Assembly: GCA_031551485.1 (NCBI GenBank)
Contig: JAVBNO010000056.1
Location: 1-14,244 of the forward strand
From: JAVBNO01 sp031551485
Lineage (GTDB): Bacteria > Bacillota > Clostridia > Oscillospirales > Ruminococcaceae
DNA: 14,244 nucleotides
Reading direction: 5' to 3'
Position numbers and translations under genes: made by a program. Positions 1-6,995 of this stretch are shown here, piece after piece (position 1 is the first letter of the stretch; every line of letters begins with the position of its first letter). The notes beneath the pieces were generated by a model, which worked only from the letters and a program-made list of their open reading frames with translations, did not search any database and was not told the DNA's origin.

Positions 1-506
1 AGAGTGTGAAAAAAGCTGATACCGATATTGAATCAAAGCACGGCAGACGTGCAGCCGCTCCGGCAGGCATTTAACATGTCGCTTAAGCCGCGACCGGCTC
101 ATACTTTTTGGCGCAAAAAGTATGCAAAAACATTCTTCGGGGAAACCACATGGTTTCCCCTACCCCCATCCGTAGGGCGAGGACATAGGTGCGCAGGAAA
201 CGCTTGGCACTGAGAAGAAGGGTTTTGGTTCTGATTTTGGGGTGCAGTGCGTGAACAAAAGCTGATGCCAATATTGAATCAAAGCGCGGCAGACGTGCAG
301 CCGCTCCGGCAGGCATTTAGTATGTCGCTTAAGCCGCGACCGGCTCATACTTTTTGGCGCAAAAAGTATGCAAAAACATTCTTCGGGGAAACCAAATGGT
401 TTCCCCACACCACCATCCTTAGGGCGAGGGCATAGCTGCGCAGGAAACGCTTGGCACTGAGAAGACTGTTTTGGGTCTGAGCTAAGGGTGCAGAAGAAAA
501 AAGGAT
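1..506. repeat. Left array: two tandem copies of a ~246 bp structured repeat
   Basis: Two head-to-tail copies lie here, about 1-246 and 247-506. Matching landmarks are 246 bp apart: the hairpin CATACTTTTT-GGCGC-AAAAAGTATG is at 100-124 and 346-370. A second palindrome, GGGGAAACCA-NN-TGGTTTCCCC, is at 139-160 and 385-406. Between the two copies of that palindrome only a loop base changes (CA versus AA). Both copies also share a GC-rich segment around GCCGCTCCGGCAGGCATTTA and a tail containing GCGCAGGAAACGCTTGGCAC. The same family recurs in the same orientation at 13716-14244. I see no convincing gene in this stretch. Short open frames across it are by-products of the repeat and recur in every copy. 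The family is not one I can name. The conserved foldable arms suggest a structured RNA or a MITE/REP-like dispersed repeat. Confidence 0.9.
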
Positions 507-508
507 TG

Positions 509-563
509 TGCCCGTCACAAAACCCCACCCGCTTATGAAGCGGGTGGGGTTTTGTGACGGGCA
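509..563 (-). terminator. Very long perfect hairpin, likely terminator
   Basis: The arms 510-534 and 538-562 are perfect reverse complements (25 bp) around a 3-base loop ATG; T509 and A563 extend the pairing. Read on the minus strand, a run of six T follows after a short CAATCC spacer, so it could end the small minus-strand gene at 571-711. The T-run is displaced from the stem and the stem is much longer than a normal intrinsic terminator. It may instead be a boundary of the neighbouring repeat array. Confidence 0.6.
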
Positions 564-570
564 TTTTGTA

Positions 571-711
571 TTATCGGTTTGTGTTTGGTCCCAATGAATA
601 TTTTTTGATATTGTGGGGTTTGTTTGCGGCTTCAACCGCTTTCTTGGGCTGTCCGGATGATTTTTCCAGGTCGGATTTGGTATTTTTCGGTTTGGGTGTC
701 TCCTGTGGCAT
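571..711 (-). CDS. Possible small basic protein, 46 aa, unknown function
   Basis: I do not recognise this protein. The frame gives 46 residues starting MPQETPKPKNTKSDLEK and ending SLGPNTNR. It is rich in Lys, Pro and Asn, has no hydrophobic segment, and resembles a disordered small basic protein. The ATG at 711 was chosen because an AAAGGAG ribosome binding site (721-727, minus strand) lies nine bases upstream. Two upstream in-frame ATGs abut that site and are too close to use. The gene is isolated by hairpins: the ligase terminator at 793-823 lies upstream and the long hairpin at 509-563 lies just past the stop. No convincing promoter was found. The composition is loosely like minor small acid-soluble spore proteins, but that is only a resemblance. 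It could be a chance frame. Confidence 0.45.
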   Translation of the reverse strand: MPQETPKPKNTKSDLEKSSGQPKKAVEAANKPHNIKKYSLGPNTNR

Positions 712-792
712 ACGCATCATCTCCTTTGGGGAGATTGTGGCCCATGCACCAGCGCTTATACAAAGTTGGCGTCCAATGCTCATCTTGGCACC

Positions 793-823
793 AAAAAAAG
801 ACGCGGCCAAGCCGCGCCTTTTT
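793..823 (-). terminator. Intrinsic terminator of the six-gene operon
   Basis: On the minus strand, CGCGGC-TTG-GCCGCG (plus positions 802-816) forms a stem with an outer G-C pair, followed by seven T (plus A793-A799). It begins about 20 bases past the stop of the acyl-CoA ligase. Five T at 819-823 on the other side could make it bidirectional. Confidence 0.8.
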
Positions 824-841
824 GATGGGACTGGTGAATGG

Positions 842-2506
842 TTATTTTTGCCCGTCGCCTTCGCGGATTTCCACCCGGCGGATTTTGCCGCTTACCGTTT
901 TGGGCAGCGCGGTGACAAATTCAACGATACGGGGGTATTTATAGGGCGCCGTCACCTTTTTGACGTGATCCTGAATCTCTTTTTTCAGCTCTTCTGTGGG
1001 GGCATAGCCAGCCACCAGCACAATGGTGGCCTTTACCACCTGGCCACGCACCGGATCGGGGGCGGCGGTTACGGCGCTTTCCAGCACGGCAGGGTGGGAT
1101 TGAAGGGCGTTTTCCACTTCGAAGGGGCCGATGCGATAGCCGGAGCACTTGATGACGTCATCACTGCGGCCCACAAACCACAGGTAGCCGTCGCTGTCCC
1201 GCCAGGCTGTATCGCCGGTGTTGTAGCAGCCGCCCCGCCAACTTTTGGCGTTGGCAGCCTCGTCGTGCCAATATTCCCGGAACAAGCCCAGCGGATGGCG
1301 GGTATCGCAGTTGCGCACCACAATATTGCCTACCACACCGTCCTCACAACTTTGAAGGTTTTCATCCATAATTTCGATATCATAAAAGGGAGAGGGTTTG
1401 CCCATGGAACCGGGCCGAGCCTCGAACCAATCGAAATTGGCGGCCATGACGCTGGATTCGCTTTGGCCGAAGCCTTCGCGGATTTCCAGCCCGGTGGCCT
1501 GCTTGAACAGATTAAAGACCTCGATATTCAGCGGCTCTCCAGCCGTGGAAATGTGTTTGATGGTGGAAAAATCACAGCCGGACAGGTCTGCCCGGATCAG
1601 GAAACGATAGATTGTGGGCGGGGCACAAAAGCTGTAAAGCTTTAATTTATTGATGAGGGCAATCACCCCGGCCGCATCGAATTTTTCGGTATCGTAGGCC
1701 ACAATGACCGCACCACATACCCATTGGCCATAAATTTTGCCCCAGGCAAATTTGGCCCAGCCGGAGTCGGACATGGTAAGATGGCGCTGGCCCTCCTTGG
1801 CTTTCTGCCAATAGTAGGCTGTCGTAATATGCCCCAAGGGGTAGGTAAAATCGTGGAGCACCATTTTTGGCATGCCGGTGGTGCCGGAAGAAAAATAGAT
1901 CAGCATGGGGTCGGCGTTGTCGATTGGCAACCGGTTAAAGGCGGCATCCGCCTTATGCATTTCGGCTTCGAAGTCCAAATAGATATCGCCGGCGGGAATG
2001 CGGGTGCCCACAACGCCGACACGGACGAGCGTGGGGCAATCGGGCAGGGCGGCCGCCAGGTGATTGATTACTTCATCGTCATCGACGCAGGTAATCATTT
2101 TGATGTTGGCGGCGGCGCAGCGGTAGACGATGTCTTTGGGCGTCAGCTGGAAAGAGGCGGGAATGACCACCGCCCCCAGCTTGTGCAGCGCCAGAATCGA
2201 AATCCAGGCTTGGGGGCGCTGCTTCAAAATCAGCATGACCCTGTCGCCCTTTTGAATGCCCAACGAGCGATAGAGATTGGCCGCCTTGTTGGACAGCGTC
2301 GAAAGTTCGGCAAAGGTAAAATGTTTTTCCTCCAGGGCGTCGTTCACCCAAATGAGGGCCTCTTTGTGGGGATCCAACTTGCCCCACTCGTCCACAATGT
2401 CATGGGCAAAATTAAATCCCTCGGGGACAGTGACGGCATAATTGGCCTTGAAATCTTCGTAGCTTGTAAAATCAAACCGTGGCAGGTATTTTTCAATCAG
2501 TCCCAT
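842..2506 (-). CDS. AMP-forming acyl-CoA ligase (medium-chain acyl-CoA synthetase type)
   Basis: This 554-residue cytoplasmic enzyme should activate a carboxylic acid with ATP to an acyl-adenylate, then transfer it to CoA, releasing AMP and pyrophosphate. The ANL-superfamily motifs are all present and in order: phosphate loop YFSSGTTGMPK (204-214), GFGQSE (345-350), YNTGD (428-432), hinge GRSDDVIKCSGYRI (446-459), and PKTVSGKIRR with the C-domain catalytic lysine at 541. The overall sequence, including the HDFTYPLGH segment after the phosphate loop, fits the medium-chain/butyrate acyl-CoA synthetase branch better than acetyl-CoA synthetase; the exact acid cannot be read. The ATG at 2506 has a GGAG about ten bases upstream. 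It is the last gene of the operon, 38 bases after the XRE-cupin gene, and a terminator follows. A pyrophosphatase in the same operon would pull the reaction forward. Confidence 0.93.
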   Translation of the reverse strand: MGLIEKYLPRFDFTSYEDFKANYAVTVPEGFNFAHDIVDEWGKLDPHKEALIWVNDALEEKHFTFAELSTLSNKAANLYRSLGIQKGDRVMLILKQRPQAWISILALHKLGAVVIPASFQLTPKDIVYRCAAANIKMITCVDDDEVINHLAAALPDCPTLVRVGVVGTRIPAGDIYLDFEAEMHKADAAFNRLPIDNADPMLIYFSSGTTGMPKMVLHDFTYPLGHITTAYYWQKAKEGQRHLTMSDSGWAKFAWGKIYGQWVCGAVIVAYDTEKFDAAGVIALINKLKLYSFCAPPTIYRFLIRADLSGCDFSTIKHISTAGEPLNIEVFNLFKQATGLEIREGFGQSESSVMAANFDWFEARPGSMGKPSPFYDIEIMDENLQSCEDGVVGNIVVRNCDTRHPLGLFREYWHDEAANAKSWRGGCYNTGDTAWRDSDGYLWFVGRSDDVIKCSGYRIGPFEVENALQSHPAVLESAVTAAPDPVRGQVVKATIVLVAGYAPTEELKKEIQDHVKKVTAPYKYPRIVEFVTALPKTVSGKIRRVEIREGDGQK

Positions 2507-2544
2507 AGGTATAACACTCCGATTTATTACAATTTGTATAAATA

Positions 2545-3090
2545 TTATTCATTGATCACAGTCAAAAACTTTGCGACTGCGGTTTGGGCACGTTGGCCGT
2601 GGGGAAGTTTGGGGTTAAAATAGACACAGTCTCCCGCTTCCAGGGTAAAGCTTTTGCCCCCCACCGTCACTTCCAGCTTGCCCTCCAGCACATAGTTAAA
2701 CTCCTGGCCGTCGTGGGTGACCAGTTCGGGGGCATCGCTTTGGGAGAGGGTGACCAACATGGGGCGCATCTCTCGGCCGATGAAGTTGTAGGCAAGGTCG
2801 GAAAAGGCGTAGCCGGCGTAGCGCTGGATTGACACGCCTCTGCCGCCGCGGACGATAGTATAATCGGCCATGCGGGGTGCTTCGCCGGTCAACAGCTCGG
2901 TCGGGTCAACACCCATGGCATGGGCGGCGGCATACAGTACGCCAATGGGGATATCATCGGTGCCGTTTTCATAGGCGTTGTACTGCTGAGGGCTGATGCC
3001 GACCGTTTGGGCCAGCGCCTCGGGGGTAATGTCCAAAATCTCCCGCAGCTCACGCATACGGGCAGCAATTTGGGCCAATTGTTCGTTCAT
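2545..3090 (-). CDS. XRE-family regulator with C-terminal cupin domain
   Basis: This 181-residue protein has a lambda-repressor-like helix-turn-helix at about 8-67 (recognition region ALAQTVGISPQQYNAYENG) and a cupin_2 barrel at about 105-178. Cupin motif 1 keeps H126, E130 and G137 (THDGQEFNYVLEG); motif 2 keeps P163 and H164 (NPKLPHG). Only one histidine of the usual HxH pair is present, so metal binding may be altered. Proteins of this build are usually cytoplasmic transcription factors that sense a small molecule through the cupin. GGAGG lies just upstream of the ATG. It sits 46 bases after the lipoprotein gene and 38 bases before the acyl-CoA ligase, so it plausibly controls the ligase or the whole operon in response to an acid or acyl metabolite. 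That role is inferred from context. Confidence 0.9.
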   Translation of the reverse strand: MNEQLAQIAARMRELREILDITPEALAQTVGISPQQYNAYENGTDDIPIGVLYAAAHAMGVDPTELLTGEAPRMADYTIVRGGRGVSIQRYAGYAFSDLAYNFIGREMRPMLVTLSQSDAPELVTHDGQEFNYVLEGKLEVTVGGKSFTLEAGDCVYFNPKLPHGQRAQTAVAKFLTVINE

Positions 3091-3136
3091 GGTAAACCTC
3101 CATTGTCAAAAGTCTCGGTTCGCGAAGGGGTTGGTA

Positions 3137-3838
3137 TTATACGGCGGGGTATTGCATAACGCGCCAGGAATCGGTAAGCTTCCACCGCTCGTCCTCGTTT
3201 ATCAGGATCAGTTTTTGGCGGCCGACCGGCGCCATGCCTTCGGCATCCATTTCCACCGTGATTTGGGTATCGGTGACCTCCAGAATTTGCAGGGTGCTTT
3301 CATCCCAATGACCGCCGGCGTAACCGGCCAGCCCCACACCGGCGTTGACATATAGCTTGCCGTCAAAATCTTTCACCATCTCAAAGCGGTCGTTGAAAAG
3401 ATAACCCAGCAGTTTGTCAGCCGCCGGCTTGTCGAAAACGGCATAAAAATAAGCTTTGAAATCGGCGGCCGTATGCATCTGCCCCAGCACCTCTTTAACC
3501 GGGTCAAATATCTCCGGCGGATACGGGGCGGGGCCATTTTCCAGGTCCACCGGGTAAAAAGGCGCATGGGTTTCGTCGTTGGCATTGTAAGGCAGACTGT
3601 CGGCCATAAAAAGAATCTGGGCCACCCGGCCCCGGGCCAAAGCATCCTTGACGATGGCAGGAATGTCCGCTTCTGTGGCAGGGACGACGGCAAGCGAAGG
3701 AGCCGTGCTGTCGCTTTCGGGCATTGTGGAAACCGCACTTTCGGAGGTGGGGCCCGAGCTTTCGGGCGTGACTGTACGGGGGGCACAACCGGACATTACG
3801 GCGGCAACCAGCACAAGAAGCAACCAGGTTTTTTTCAT
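3137..3838 (-). CDS. Secreted lipoprotein, possibly IseA-like
   Basis: This 233-residue protein begins with a lipoprotein signal peptide: MKK, a hydrophobic core, and a lipobox MSGC with the lipidated cysteine at 18. A Ser/Thr/Pro-rich linker (about 20-55) leads to a folded C-terminal part (about 60-233) with segments GKLYVNAGVGLAGY and DERWKLTDSWRV. The GKLYV...G and W-K-x-x-D/S pattern recalls the IseA/YoeB peptidoglycan DL-endopeptidase-inhibitor fold, but I recognise this only weakly. The frame can be extended 25 codons upstream, but the ATG at 3838 has an AAAGGAG site nine bases away and opens directly into the signal peptide, so it is preferred. The gene lies 43 bases after the pyrophosphatase and 46 before the XRE-cupin regulator in the same operon. 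Its link to the metabolic genes is unclear. Confidence 0.85.
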   Translation of the reverse strand: MKKTWLLLVLVAAVMSGCAPRTVTPESSGPTSESAVSTMPESDSTAPSLAVVPATEADIPAIVKDALARGRVAQILFMADSLPYNANDETHAPFYPVDLENGPAPYPPEIFDPVKEVLGQMHTAADFKAYFYAVFDKPAADKLLGYLFNDRFEMVKDFDGKLYVNAGVGLAGYAGGHWDESTLQILEVTDTQITVEMDAEGMAPVGRQKLILINEDERWKLTDSWRVMQYPAV

Positions 3839-3881
3839 GGCAGAAGCTCCTTTCGCTAAAAAGCAAATGGGTAGACGCTCT

Positions 3882-4412
3882 TTACCGGCAAAAGTTTTCG
3901 ACATAGCTTTCAATGGATTTGCGGATAATGTCGACCGCCGAGTCGCGGCCGGACACCTCGTTCACCGCCGTCTCTTTGTGCTCCAGCGCCTTGTAGACAC
4001 TGAAAAAATGCATCATCTCGGTGGAGATGTGGGATGGCAGCTGGCTGATGTCGGTGTAGGTATTATAGCTGGGGTCGCTGAAGGGGATCGCAATGATTTT
4101 TTCGTCGTTGCGCCCGTTGTCAATCATGGAAATCATACCGATGGGATAACAACGCACCAATGTCAGCGGCTCAATGGGCTCGGAGCATAACAGCAGTACA
4201 TCCAGGGGATCCAAATCGTCGCCGTAAGTGCGGGGGATGAAACCGTAATTGGCGGGATAGTGGGTAGACGTGTGGAGAATCCGGTCCAACACGATGAGGC
4301 CGGTCTCTTTATCCAACTCGTACTTTTTCTTGCTGCCCTTTTCAATTTCAATGACAGCAATAAAATCCTCGGGTGTAATGCGCTTAGGGCTGATATCATG
4401 CCATATGTTCAT
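3882..4412 (-). CDS. ppa: Soluble inorganic pyrophosphatase, family I
   Basis: This 176-residue cytoplasmic enzyme hydrolyses pyrophosphate to two phosphates, which drives reactions such as acyl adenylation. It matches the bacterial family I length. The metal and substrate residues known from E. coli Ppa are visible at equivalent places: K29/K30 and E32 (KKKYELD), R44, Y56 (HYPANYGFIPRTYGDDLDPLDV), D66, D68 and D71, then D98, D103 and K105 (MIDNGRNDEK), and Y140-K141. The signature differs slightly from the usual one, with Leu67 between D66 and D68. The ATG has AAAGGTG upstream. It lies 29 bases after the alcohol dehydrogenase and 43 before the lipoprotein gene. Its place in an operon with a pyrophosphate-releasing ligase is notable, because ppa is often a stand-alone housekeeping gene. 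Confidence 0.95.
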   Translation of the reverse strand: MNIWHDISPKRITPEDFIAVIEIEKGSKKKYELDKETGLIVLDRILHTSTHYPANYGFIPRTYGDDLDPLDVLLLCSEPIEPLTLVRCYPIGMISMIDNGRNDEKIIAIPFSDPSYNTYTDISQLPSHISTEMMHFFSVYKALEHKETAVNEVSGRDSAVDIIRKSIESYVENFCR

Positions 4413-4441
4413 GGTTGCACCTTTCTTTCTCCATATTGCGT

Positions 4442-5551
4442 TTAGCCAAAAATTTCAGTCATAATGGCCCGGGATTCACCGTCAGAAAGGCCGCCGGGGG
4501 AACGGGACAAATTGCTCATGCCGCTGCACCGCTGGACAATCGCCTCCCGCTCGGCTTCGTTCAGCTTGGGCGGCGTGTAGGCGGTAAGGCGGCGCAGGGT
4601 GGCGACAAGGCGGTCGGCGTCGGTACCCAGGGCACCGAAAAGAATGTTCGCTTTGGCCGGCATAAACCGCACCGCCCGGGCAATGAAGGCAGGATGAAAG
4701 AGGGCGCAGGCAATGCCGTGGGGCACGCCGTGCTGCTCGCTTAAAAAATAGCCCATCTGGTGGCAAAAGCAACTGCCGCATTTATTCAGGGTCATACCGG
4801 CATACAGGCTGCCGTAATGGAGCGCTTCCCGGGTTTCCCACGGGATATCGGCTGCCTCTTTGCCTTCGGCGGCTTGCAGCGCCGGCAACAAAATCCCCAT
4901 AGCCCGAAGGGCGAAAAAGTCGGTAAGGTCATTGGCCGCGTTGGAAAAATAGCCCTCCAACGCATGGGAAAAAGCGTCCAGACCGGTGCCCATGGTAAAC
5001 TTGTTGCTGAGGGAGAGAGTGTATTTGGGGTCGGCAAAGGCGACGGTGGCATAAATTTGATTGTGGCCCACCGTGCGCTTGCGGCCGGTGGAATCCACCA
5101 CGATGACCGCCCACTGGGTGATCTCGGTGCCGGTGCCCGCCGTGGTGCCAATCAGGACAATGGGCAGCGCGGGGTGGGCCCATTGGTTTTCGTATACTTC
5201 CTCGTCGGGAATATCGTTGACCGCAAAAATGGCGGCCACTTTGGCGGCATCCAGGGGGGAACCGCCCCCAATGCCCACCACAAAATCGGCGTCAAACTCC
5301 ATCCCCTTTTGGCCGGCCCGCTTGCAGGTGGACAGACGGGGATTTTGCTCCACTTCGTCAAAAACGGTCCAGTCGATGCCATGGCCATCCAGCAGCTTGG
5401 TCAGGTCGTCAAGGGCGCCGCAGGCTTTGGCACTTTGGCGGCCGGTTACGATCAGGCAGCGTTTGCCCAGGGCGGTGAACACACCGGGGTTGTCAATGAC
5501 CGCATTGCGGCCGGAAATAACCTGCACCGGCATAAACCAATTAAAATTCAT
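4442..5551 (-). CDS. Iron-containing alcohol dehydrogenase
   Basis: This is a group III (Fe-type) NAD(P)-dependent alcohol dehydrogenase of 369 residues, which interconverts an alcohol and an aldehyde or ketone in the cytoplasm. Numbering here counts from the GTG one codon upstream. The cofactor motif GGGSPLDAAK is at 96-105 and TTAGTGTEIT at 137-146. The four metal ligands are readable: D193 and H197 (GLDAFSHALEG), H265 (CHQMGYF) and H279 (EQHGVPHGIACAL). The frame opens with GTG-ATG; the ATG at 5551 is chosen because a GGGTG lies five bases upstream and MNFNWFMPVQV is a usual family start. It sits 33 bases after the CBM9-like gene and 29 before ppa. It is not the bifunctional AdhE type. The substrate cannot be predicted; butanol-dehydrogenase-like and propanediol-type activities are both possible. 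Confidence 0.93.
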   Translation of the reverse strand: MNFNWFMPVQVISGRNAVIDNPGVFTALGKRCLIVTGRQSAKACGALDDLTKLLDGHGIDWTVFDEVEQNPRLSTCKRAGQKGMEFDADFVVGIGGGSPLDAAKVAAIFAVNDIPDEEVYENQWAHPALPIVLIGTTAGTGTEITQWAVIVVDSTGRKRTVGHNQIYATVAFADPKYTLSLSNKFTMGTGLDAFSHALEGYFSNAANDLTDFFALRAMGILLPALQAAEGKEAADIPWETREALHYGSLYAGMTLNKCGSCFCHQMGYFLSEQHGVPHGIACALFHPAFIARAVRFMPAKANILFGALGTDADRLVATLRRLTAYTPPKLNEAEREAIVQRCSGMSNLSRSPGGLSDGESRAIMTEIFG

Positions 5552-5584
5552 CACAGCACCCGCTTTACTCTACTTTTATATTCC

Positions 5585-6181
5585 TTAATAATTCACAATT
5601 TCAAATGTGCCAAAAGAGGCAGGCGTTTCCCCATTGCCAAGGCTGAAATCGGCGGGGAAAAAGCTGCCGTCGTGGATGTAGGGCGCCTCCTGACAACGCT
5701 TGTACAGGTTGCCGGACATCCGGTGGCAGGGGTGAAAGATGTCGGCGCCAAACACTGTCTCCAGCGCTTGCTTGTCGATGGAAAAGCCGCCGCCCCAATA
5801 AATGCCTTGCAAATCTTCGCCTTCAAAATATTCCACAGGCGGGCTTTGCAACCCCCGCTGGGTAAAGGGTTGCGGGGGGGCACCGCCTGCGGCCAGGCCG
5901 GCCAGGCTGCCGCCGTTTTTCCAGATAGTCAAGTGAAGCGTCTCATCCCGCTTGGCGACCGGATTGGGGGCGATGATGGCTTTCAGATAGCTTTGGGGCG
6001 AAGTCGTCACCTCGAACGCCCACATTTGCACCACCAGCAGGTGGGGGGTATGGCAAAGCCGCGCCTGGGCAAAGGGCATATAATCCCGTTTTTCCAGGGG
6101 ATAGCGGATGATTTTGGCCACAGGCAGCCCTTCGTATTGGATGAGGTCGGGCTGGCTGCAAATGGGGAAAGACTGTATCAT
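5585..6181 (-). CDS. CBM9-like (carbohydrate-binding family 9-like) protein
   Basis: This 198-residue protein has no signal peptide or membrane segment. Its C-terminal region SGNLYKRCQEAPYIHDGSFFP...SFGTFEIVNY (156-198) matches the pattern of CBM9-like domains (GNxYKC...H...S..P......FG.x.F), and YMPFAQARLCHTPHLLVVQMWAFE (34-57) fits the opening strands. Known CBM9 domains bind sugars, but the short stand-alone versions in Firmicutes are uncharacterised and a cytoplasmic location is odd for a sugar binder. The start is ambiguous. The ATG at 6181 is preferred because GGAGG lies five bases upstream and it opens at the domain. An ATG at 6250 (221 aa) has GGGAG, but that site is in a small hairpin (6255-6267); a TTG at 6262 has no good site. 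It is the first gene of the six-gene operon. Confidence 0.7.
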   Translation of the reverse strand: MIQSFPICSQPDLIQYEGLPVAKIIRYPLEKRDYMPFAQARLCHTPHLLVVQMWAFEVTTSPQSYLKAIIAPNPVAKRDETLHLTIWKNGGSLAGLAAGGAPPQPFTQRGLQSPPVEYFEGEDLQGIYWGGGFSIDKQALETVFGADIFHPCHRMSGNLYKRCQEAPYIHDGSFFPADFSLGNGETPASFGTFEIVNY

Positions 6182-6330
6182 ACGATCCTCCATCTTTGAA
6201 GCTGGTGTTTGAACCGGCCATATGGCTTCGCCGGGCTTCTGTTTTATCATGGCTGCTCCCAAGGAGCGTTAATCAAAAGTGGCACAGCTTGGCCTATATC
6301 GGCGGCAGCAGATAGTGCTTTTATCCATGC

Positions 6331-6359
6331 ATTATATCACACCGGCAAAAAGAGGGCAA
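6331..6359 (-). promoter_or_regulatory. Sigma-A promoter of the six-gene operon
   Basis: On the minus strand, a -35 TTGCCC (plus 6354-6359) and a perfect -10 TATAAT (plus 6331-6336) are separated by 17 bases. TG one base before the -10 makes it an extended promoter. Transcription would start near 6324, leaving a leader of about 140 bases if translation begins at 6181. A small hairpin in the leader (6255-6267) covers the alternative ribosome binding site for 6250. Confidence 0.8.
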
Positions 6360-6417
6360 CACTTGTCATCATTTGTGTCACCATCGGGGCGTTTTTTTAA
6401 GGCAAAAGGATCAGCCT

Positions 6418-6440
6418 GGTTCTCCGCAATTTAGAGGGGG
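6418..6440 (+). repeat. Left terminal inverted repeat
   Basis: The 23 bp left end starts GGTTCTCCGCAATTTAG and finishes in AGGGGG. It differs from the reverse complement of the right end (6996-7018) only at its eleventh base (A versus C). Confidence 0.92.
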
Positions 6441-6517
6441 ATTTTCACTTTTTGAGCAAATCTTGAATTGTGAAACGATGAACTCGTCGCGAAGTTTAGA
6501 GGGGCAATATGGTTTGG

Positions 6518-6546
6518 TTGAAAAAACGGTATGCTTGTGCTAAAAT
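6518..6546 (+). promoter_or_regulatory. Promoter of the passenger gene
   Basis: TTGAAA (6518-6523) and TAAAAT (6541-6546) are 17 bases apart, a good sigma-A match inside the element. The gene would therefore be expressed wherever the element lands. TTCAC-C-GTGAA, a perfect short palindrome at about 6560-6570 downstream of the start, could be an operator. Confidence 0.6.
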
Positions 6547-6632
6547 TATGAAGCTGAAACTTCACCGTGAAAGGTTAATTCTCGGCGGATTAAATGAACG
6601 AACAGTATTGATATTTTATAGGAGAGGTTGTC

Positions 6633-6926
6633 ATGTATACATTAGATAGCGGCATAGAACTTAATAGGCTATATCCTGACACATTTGAAATTCCTTCGCC
6701 AAATGAAAAATCAAAGCTAGAAGTAGGAAATATTGTTAAACTCATTTTTTGTGAAGAAGAAAAAGTGGAAAGAATGTGGGTAGTGATTACAGAAAAAACT
6801 ACACAGTACAGTAATAAGGTTGTTTTTCAAGGTACACTTGATAACAGCCCTGTTGGGTTGGTTACAATAAAATCTGGTGATGTTGTTGTTTTTTCAGACG
6901 AGCATATTATTCAAATTTTTGGTTGA
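6633..6926 (+). CDS. DUF2314-like small protein, element cargo
   Basis: This 97-residue protein is soluble, with no signal peptide or membrane segment. The C-terminal two-thirds match the DUF2314 pattern by eye: VGNIVKLIF (31-39), ERMWVVITE (46-54), VFQGTLDNSPVGLVTIKSGD (64-83) and VVFSDEHIIQI (85-95). Members of this family are short and uncharacterised; related small domains occur among predicted immunity proteins of polymorphic toxin systems, so an immunity or protective role is possible but not shown. The ATG at 6633 has AGGAGAGG (6620-6627) five bases upstream. Codons are AT-rich, unlike all surrounding genes, which fits recent acquisition with the flanking inverted repeats. No toxin partner is in the window. 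Confidence 0.8.
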   Translation: MYTLDSGIELNRLYPDTFEIPSPNEKSKLEVGNIVKLIFCEEEKVERMWVVITEKTTQYSNKVVFQGTLDNSPVGLVTIKSGDVVVFSDEHIIQIFG

Positions 6927-6995
6927 AGATAATAAGCATTAGCTTCGTTCGCCTATGTGACCGAAGGTGTAACAAAGTACGCTGGGCAAAACTTG

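Noticed and set aside
1..506. CRISPR-like array
   Set aside because: The repeat unit is about 246 bp with no short repeat-spacer pattern, and no cas genes are present.
83..564. Minus-strand open frames across the left repeats (segments like FLHTFCAKKYEPVA)
   Set aside because: The same peptide stretches recur in every repeat copy, including 13601-14237, with shifting frames and lengths. They are read-outs of the repeat and not conserved genes.
554..1645. 363-residue plus-strand open frame
   Set aside because: It lies antisense to the clearly recognisable acyl-CoA ligase, whose motifs are all intact. GC-rich codon use on the other strand keeps this frame open.
3104..3109. Perfect TTGACA (minus strand) just before the XRE-cupin gene as a promoter
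   Set aside because: It is about 13 bases from the start codon, so any -10 would fall inside the gene and no -10 is seen. The operon promoter at 6331-6359 is preferred.
6182..6262. Longer starts (6250 ATG or 6262 TTG) for the CBM9-like protein
   Set aside because: The extra N-terminal residues look non-domain, the 6250 ribosome site is inside a small hairpin, and the GGAGG before 6181 is stronger. The 6250 start is not excluded.
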